A stretch of DNA of 8,355 nucleotides from Pseudomonadota bacterium. Its GTDB lineage: Bacteria; Pseudomonadota; Gammaproteobacteria; Burkholderiales; Thiobacillaceae. The stretch spans positions 1-8,355 of the forward strand of contig JAJZRT010000133.1 of NCBI GenBank assembly GCA_021802595.1, read 5' to 3'. The position numbers and the translations under genes are program-made. The notes under the pieces were generated by a model. That model did not search any database. It was not told where the DNA came from and was given only the letters and a program-made list of their open reading frames with translations. This document shows, one piece after another, positions 6,148-8,355 of the stretch; positions within the stretch are counted from its first letter, which is position 1; every line of letters starts with the position of its first letter.

Positions 6148-7511
6148 GGCTGGCGCTCCCCGTCCGCCACGGGCAGGTCAGGTCCCAGCAAGGTTTCAAG
6201 GGCGATTTTCTGTTCCATCAGCGCTTCCTGGAGATTGATGACTTCGGTATGCTTGCCAAGCACGGCCTGCCGCAGCCGCACATACTCTGGCGCCGCCATG
6301 TTGCCCGCACGGTAGGCCGCCTCCGCACGGCGCGCGACAGCTTCGATCCCGGCAAGCCCCGCGCGTGACTTTTGGAGCTGGTCTTGCAGCAGCGGCAGAT
6401 TTGCCAGTGCCGTGTCGACTTCGGCGTAGCCGCGGTCGAGGCGATCCTGATACGCGTCGAACAGCTGCTTGCGCGTAGCCTTCTCGATGGCGATGTTGCC
6501 GCGGTTGGCATTGAAAATCGGCAGGCTGAGGCTGAGTCCGAAGCCGAGCGTGTACAGGCCGCTCGTATCGCGGGCGCGCGACAGGCCGACGTTCAGCGCC
6601 GGAAACTGCGCAAGCACGGCGCCGCGAAACTTCTCCTCCTGAGACTGGTAGCCAGCTTTGAGCGCCTGCAGATCGGGGCGCTCCGTCAGTCGAGCCGTCA
6701 TGCCGGCGCGCACGCGTGCCGGATCGATGGACGGAACGGTGGGCTCACCGACGAGCTCCAGCGAAACCCCCGGCGCCAGCCCCAGCAGTCCATTGAGGCG
6801 CGTACGGTCTTGTAGCGTGTTTCTCTGCAGTGCGTTGATCTGGCGCTCCACACTTTGCAAGGCTGCGAGGTCCGCGCTGACGGCTTCGATGGTGACGTTG
6901 CCGGCCGCCAGGGCCAGTTGGCCACGCTGTGAACTCGCGGCGAGGAGCTCATGCTCTTCCCCCAACTGCGCGAGCAGCTTCTGCTGCGACGTCAGGCGCG
7001 TGAACAGCAATCGTGCCTGGCTGACAACCTGCCACTCCTGCCACAGCAACTCCAGGCTTACCTGCTGCTCGTCCCGGCTGGCCGCGGCAACCCGGGATGA
7101 ACGGAGCAGCAGGGCGTTCACGTCGTAACTTGGAGTCACGTTGAAGGCGTTGGTGTTCCCGGCCGTGCCGTTGGTGGGATGGTCGAAGCTGAATCCCAGC
7201 TGGGGGTCGGGCAGCAACCCTGCGGCGAAGGACTGCGCGCGCGCAATGCTCAGACGGTCGCGCGCCTGCCGGAGCTGCGGATTGTTGGCTACGGCCAGCG
7301 TGGCCACCTCATCCATGTCGAACCCGTCATTAGGGTTGAAGGGATGGGATGCCAGGCGATGGAACGGCAATTCGGCAGGCGCGACGTGGAGGTCGGCAGC
7401 GGACCGTAACAGGGACACGTCTGTCGGAAGCGGTTTGGCTTTGTAGGTCGCGCATCCCGCCAGACTCATCAGGGCGAATGCGAGCGCGAGTTTGAGGCGG
7501 TGCGTCCTCAT
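6144..7511 (-). CDS. Outer-membrane efflux lipoprotein (TolC/OprM/CusC-type channel)
   Basis: This 455-residue outer-membrane factor forms the exit duct of the pump. The signal peptide ends in the lipobox LAGC, giving an acylated Cys20 at the mature N-terminus, as in OprM and CusC. Two tandem OEP repeats follow, about residues 68-255 and 270-445. The first opens with MDEVATLAVANNPQLRQARDRL; the second includes RPDLQALKAGYQSQEE and ends in a long amphipathic helix (EVINLQEALMEQKIALETLLG). The LGFGLSLSLPIFNANRG segment is the typical membrane strand and turn of this family. The start is fixed by the signal peptide and by the ATGA overlap with the response regulator stop; the stop overlaps the adaptor start in the same way. 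The family is clear; the transported substrate cannot be deduced from this subunit. Confidence 0.93.
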   Translation of the reverse strand: MRTHRLKLALAFALMSLAGCATYKAKPLPTDVSLLRSAADLHVAPAELPFHRLASHPFNPNDGFDMDEVATLAVANNPQLRQARDRLSIARAQSFAAGLLPDPQLGFSFDHPTNGTAGNTNAFNVTPSYDVNALLLRSSRVAAASRDEQQVSLELLWQEWQVVSQARLLFTRLTSQQKLLAQLGEEHELLAASSQRGQLALAAGNVTIEAVSADLAALQSVERQINALQRNTLQDRTRLNGLLGLAPGVSLELVGEPTVPSIDPARVRAGMTARLTERPDLQALKAGYQSQEEKFRGAVLAQFPALNVGLSRARDTSGLYTLGFGLSLSLPIFNANRGNIAIEKATRKQLFDAYQDRLDRGYAEVDTALANLPLLQDQLQKSRAGLAGIEAVARRAEAAYRAGNMAAPEYVRLRQAVLGKHTEVINLQEALMEQKIALETLLGPDLPVADGERQP

Positions 7512-8188
7512 TCCGTCTTCAGCTCATCATTCGCCGGTTGCGCCATCCAGCCTGCTCCCCGCACATTCTTGATGACGTCGGCGCCGAGCTTCTTGCGCAC
7601 GCCATGAATCAGGAAGTCGATCGCATTGCTCTCCACTTCCTCGTTCCATCCGTAGATGCGCTCCTCCAGCTCGGAACGGGTCAGGATGGCGCCCGGACGC
7701 AGCAACAAGGCCTGCAACAGCGCGAATTCGCGCGCACTGAGCTGCGCCGCGATGTCCCCGTGGCACGCTTCTCGCGTCGTCGGATTCAGGCTGACCTTGC
7801 CGTTGGTCAAGATGGGAGAGGCCTGCCCTCCCTGGCGGCGGACGATGGCCCGCAGACGCGCAAGCAGCTCGTGCACGTCGAATGGCTTGACGAGGTAATC
7901 ATCCGCCCCGAAATCCAGGCCCCGGATCCGGTCTTCGACGCCGTCGCGGGCGGTGATCACGATCACGGGGATGGCGTTTCCGGCCTGACGCAGGCGGCGC
8001 AGCACCTCGAGTCCATCCCGCTTGGGCAGCCCGAGATCCAGCAGCACCGCCTGGTGTTCGCCATGTTCGAGTACGTCGCTGGCCGATGCGCCGTCCCGCA
8101 CCCAGTCCACGGCGTAAGCCGCATCCTTCAGCGCGACCGAGACGGCCTCGCCGATCATGGCATCGTCTTCGACCAGCAGGACTCTCAT
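7508..8188 (-). CDS. OmpR/PhoB-family response regulator
   Basis: This 226-residue two-component regulator probably controls the efflux operon it heads. The receiver domain (1-115) has the acidic pocket Asp8-Asp9, the phospho-acceptor Asp51 in LLDLGLPKRDG, Thr79 and Lys101 (LVKPFD). The C-terminal winged helix (about 125-218) has LSAREFALLQALLLRPG, the recognition region EEVESNAIDFLIHGVRKKLG, and the wing NVRGAGWM, where Trp replaces the usual Tyr of RGxGY. It resembles the QseB/PmrA/TctD group. The start at 8188 gives the canonical MRVLLVEDD and is preceded by GGGAGGG at 8194-8200, an excellent ribosome-binding site six bases upstream. Its stop overlaps the channel gene (ATGA). No partner histidine kinase is encoded in the window, so the signal sensed is unknown. 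Confidence 0.94.
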   Translation of the reverse strand: MRVLLVEDDAMIGEAVSVALKDAAYAVDWVRDGASASDVLEHGEHQAVLLDLGLPKRDGLEVLRRLRQAGNAIPVIVITARDGVEDRIRGLDFGADDYLVKPFDVHELLARLRAIVRRQGGQASPILTNGKVSLNPTTREACHGDIAAQLSAREFALLQALLLRPGAILTRSELEERIYGWNEEVESNAIDFLIHGVRKKLGADVIKNVRGAGWMAQPANDELKTE

Positions 8189-8211
8189 TTCATCCCTCCC
8201 ATGCGACTCAT
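8185..8211 (-). CDS. Possible eight-codon leader ORF overlapping the regulator start
   Basis: ATG at 8211 opens the frame MSRMGGMK, whose TGA stop (8185-8187) overlaps the regulator ATG as ATGA, the same junction seen at the three downstream gene boundaries. The regulator's own ribosome-binding site lies inside it. No convincing ribosome-binding site precedes the mini-ORF, and the upstream gene stop is two bases before its ATG, so reinitiation is the only plausible way to translate it. It may be chance. Confidence 0.2.
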   Translation of the reverse strand: MSRMGGMK

Positions 8212-8213
8212 GC

Positions 8214-8355
8214 TCAGTATCGTGCCCAACCCCGGCGGATCAGGCTCGTGAACAACATTCGGTACAACGGCTGCAGGTGTTCAGCCAGCGGCTCGGTGAT
8301 CCGCTTATGGACACCACGCGCCAGCGCAGTGCCCACCAGGGCTACGGGCAGCGCA
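8214..8355 (-). CDS. C-terminal end of an unidentified protein (5' part outside window)
   Basis: A minus-strand frame open from the window edge for 46 codons ends at TGA 8214-8216. Its last residues include ALPVALVGTALARG, then HKRITEPLAEHLQPL, and finish LIRRGWARY. The strong G/C bias at third positions matches the neighbouring genes and supports real coding. The first visible residues are hydrophobic and could be the end of a membrane segment, followed by a basic tail, so an integral membrane protein is possible. I do not recognise the family. It is not the ATP-binding end of a histidine kinase, as the G-box motifs are absent. It ends 25 nt before the response regulator in the same direction, so cotranscription with the efflux operon is likely. 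Confidence 0.6.
   Translation of the reverse strand, partial: ALPVALVGTALARGVHKRITEPLAEHLQPLYRMLFTSLIRRGWARY

Overview
The window looks like a metal-resistance segment from a GC-rich proteobacterium, most likely a beta- or gammaproteobacterium. That guess rests on the strong G/C bias at third codon positions, the Tn501/Tn21-like MerR and mer promoter, and the tripartite envelope-spanning efflux system, which requires an outer membrane. The species cannot be named from the sequence alone.

Left part (1-1630): a mercury-resistance module. Reading leftwards on the minus strand are merT (inner-membrane Hg(II) transporter), merP (periplasmic Hg(II) carrier) and the first 151 codons of merA (mercuric reductase), which runs off the window. 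merR is divergent on the plus strand. Between merT and merR is the classic mer operator-promoter with its 19-bp spacer, but the operator dyad is shortened. MerP and MerT deliver Hg(II) to MerA in the cytoplasm, where it is reduced to volatile Hg(0); MerR switches the operon.

Middle (1631-2074): about 440 bases without a convincing gene, at the convergent junction of merR and the efflux operon. It holds a perfect 10-bp hairpin, a second smaller hairpin, a 12-bp palindrome, recurring AAATGTCSGC-like words, and two CCGGAATA words 22 bp apart that resemble IS21-family insertion-sequence ends. It reads as scar tissue left by mobile elements.

Right part (2075-8188, all minus strand): a compact operon in the order response regulator, outer-membrane lipoprotein channel, periplasmic adaptor, RND pump. 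Each of the three junctions is an ATGA overlap. No sensor kinase is present. The pump combines an AcrB-like Asp-Asp pair in TM4 with a CusA-like glutamate in TM10, so its substrate class is not obvious. Upstream of the regulator (8214-8355) is the end of an unidentified minus-strand gene, separated from it by 25 nt that hold an eight-codon mini-ORF whose stop overlaps the regulator start.

No tRNA, rRNA, CRISPR array or intact transposase is visible.
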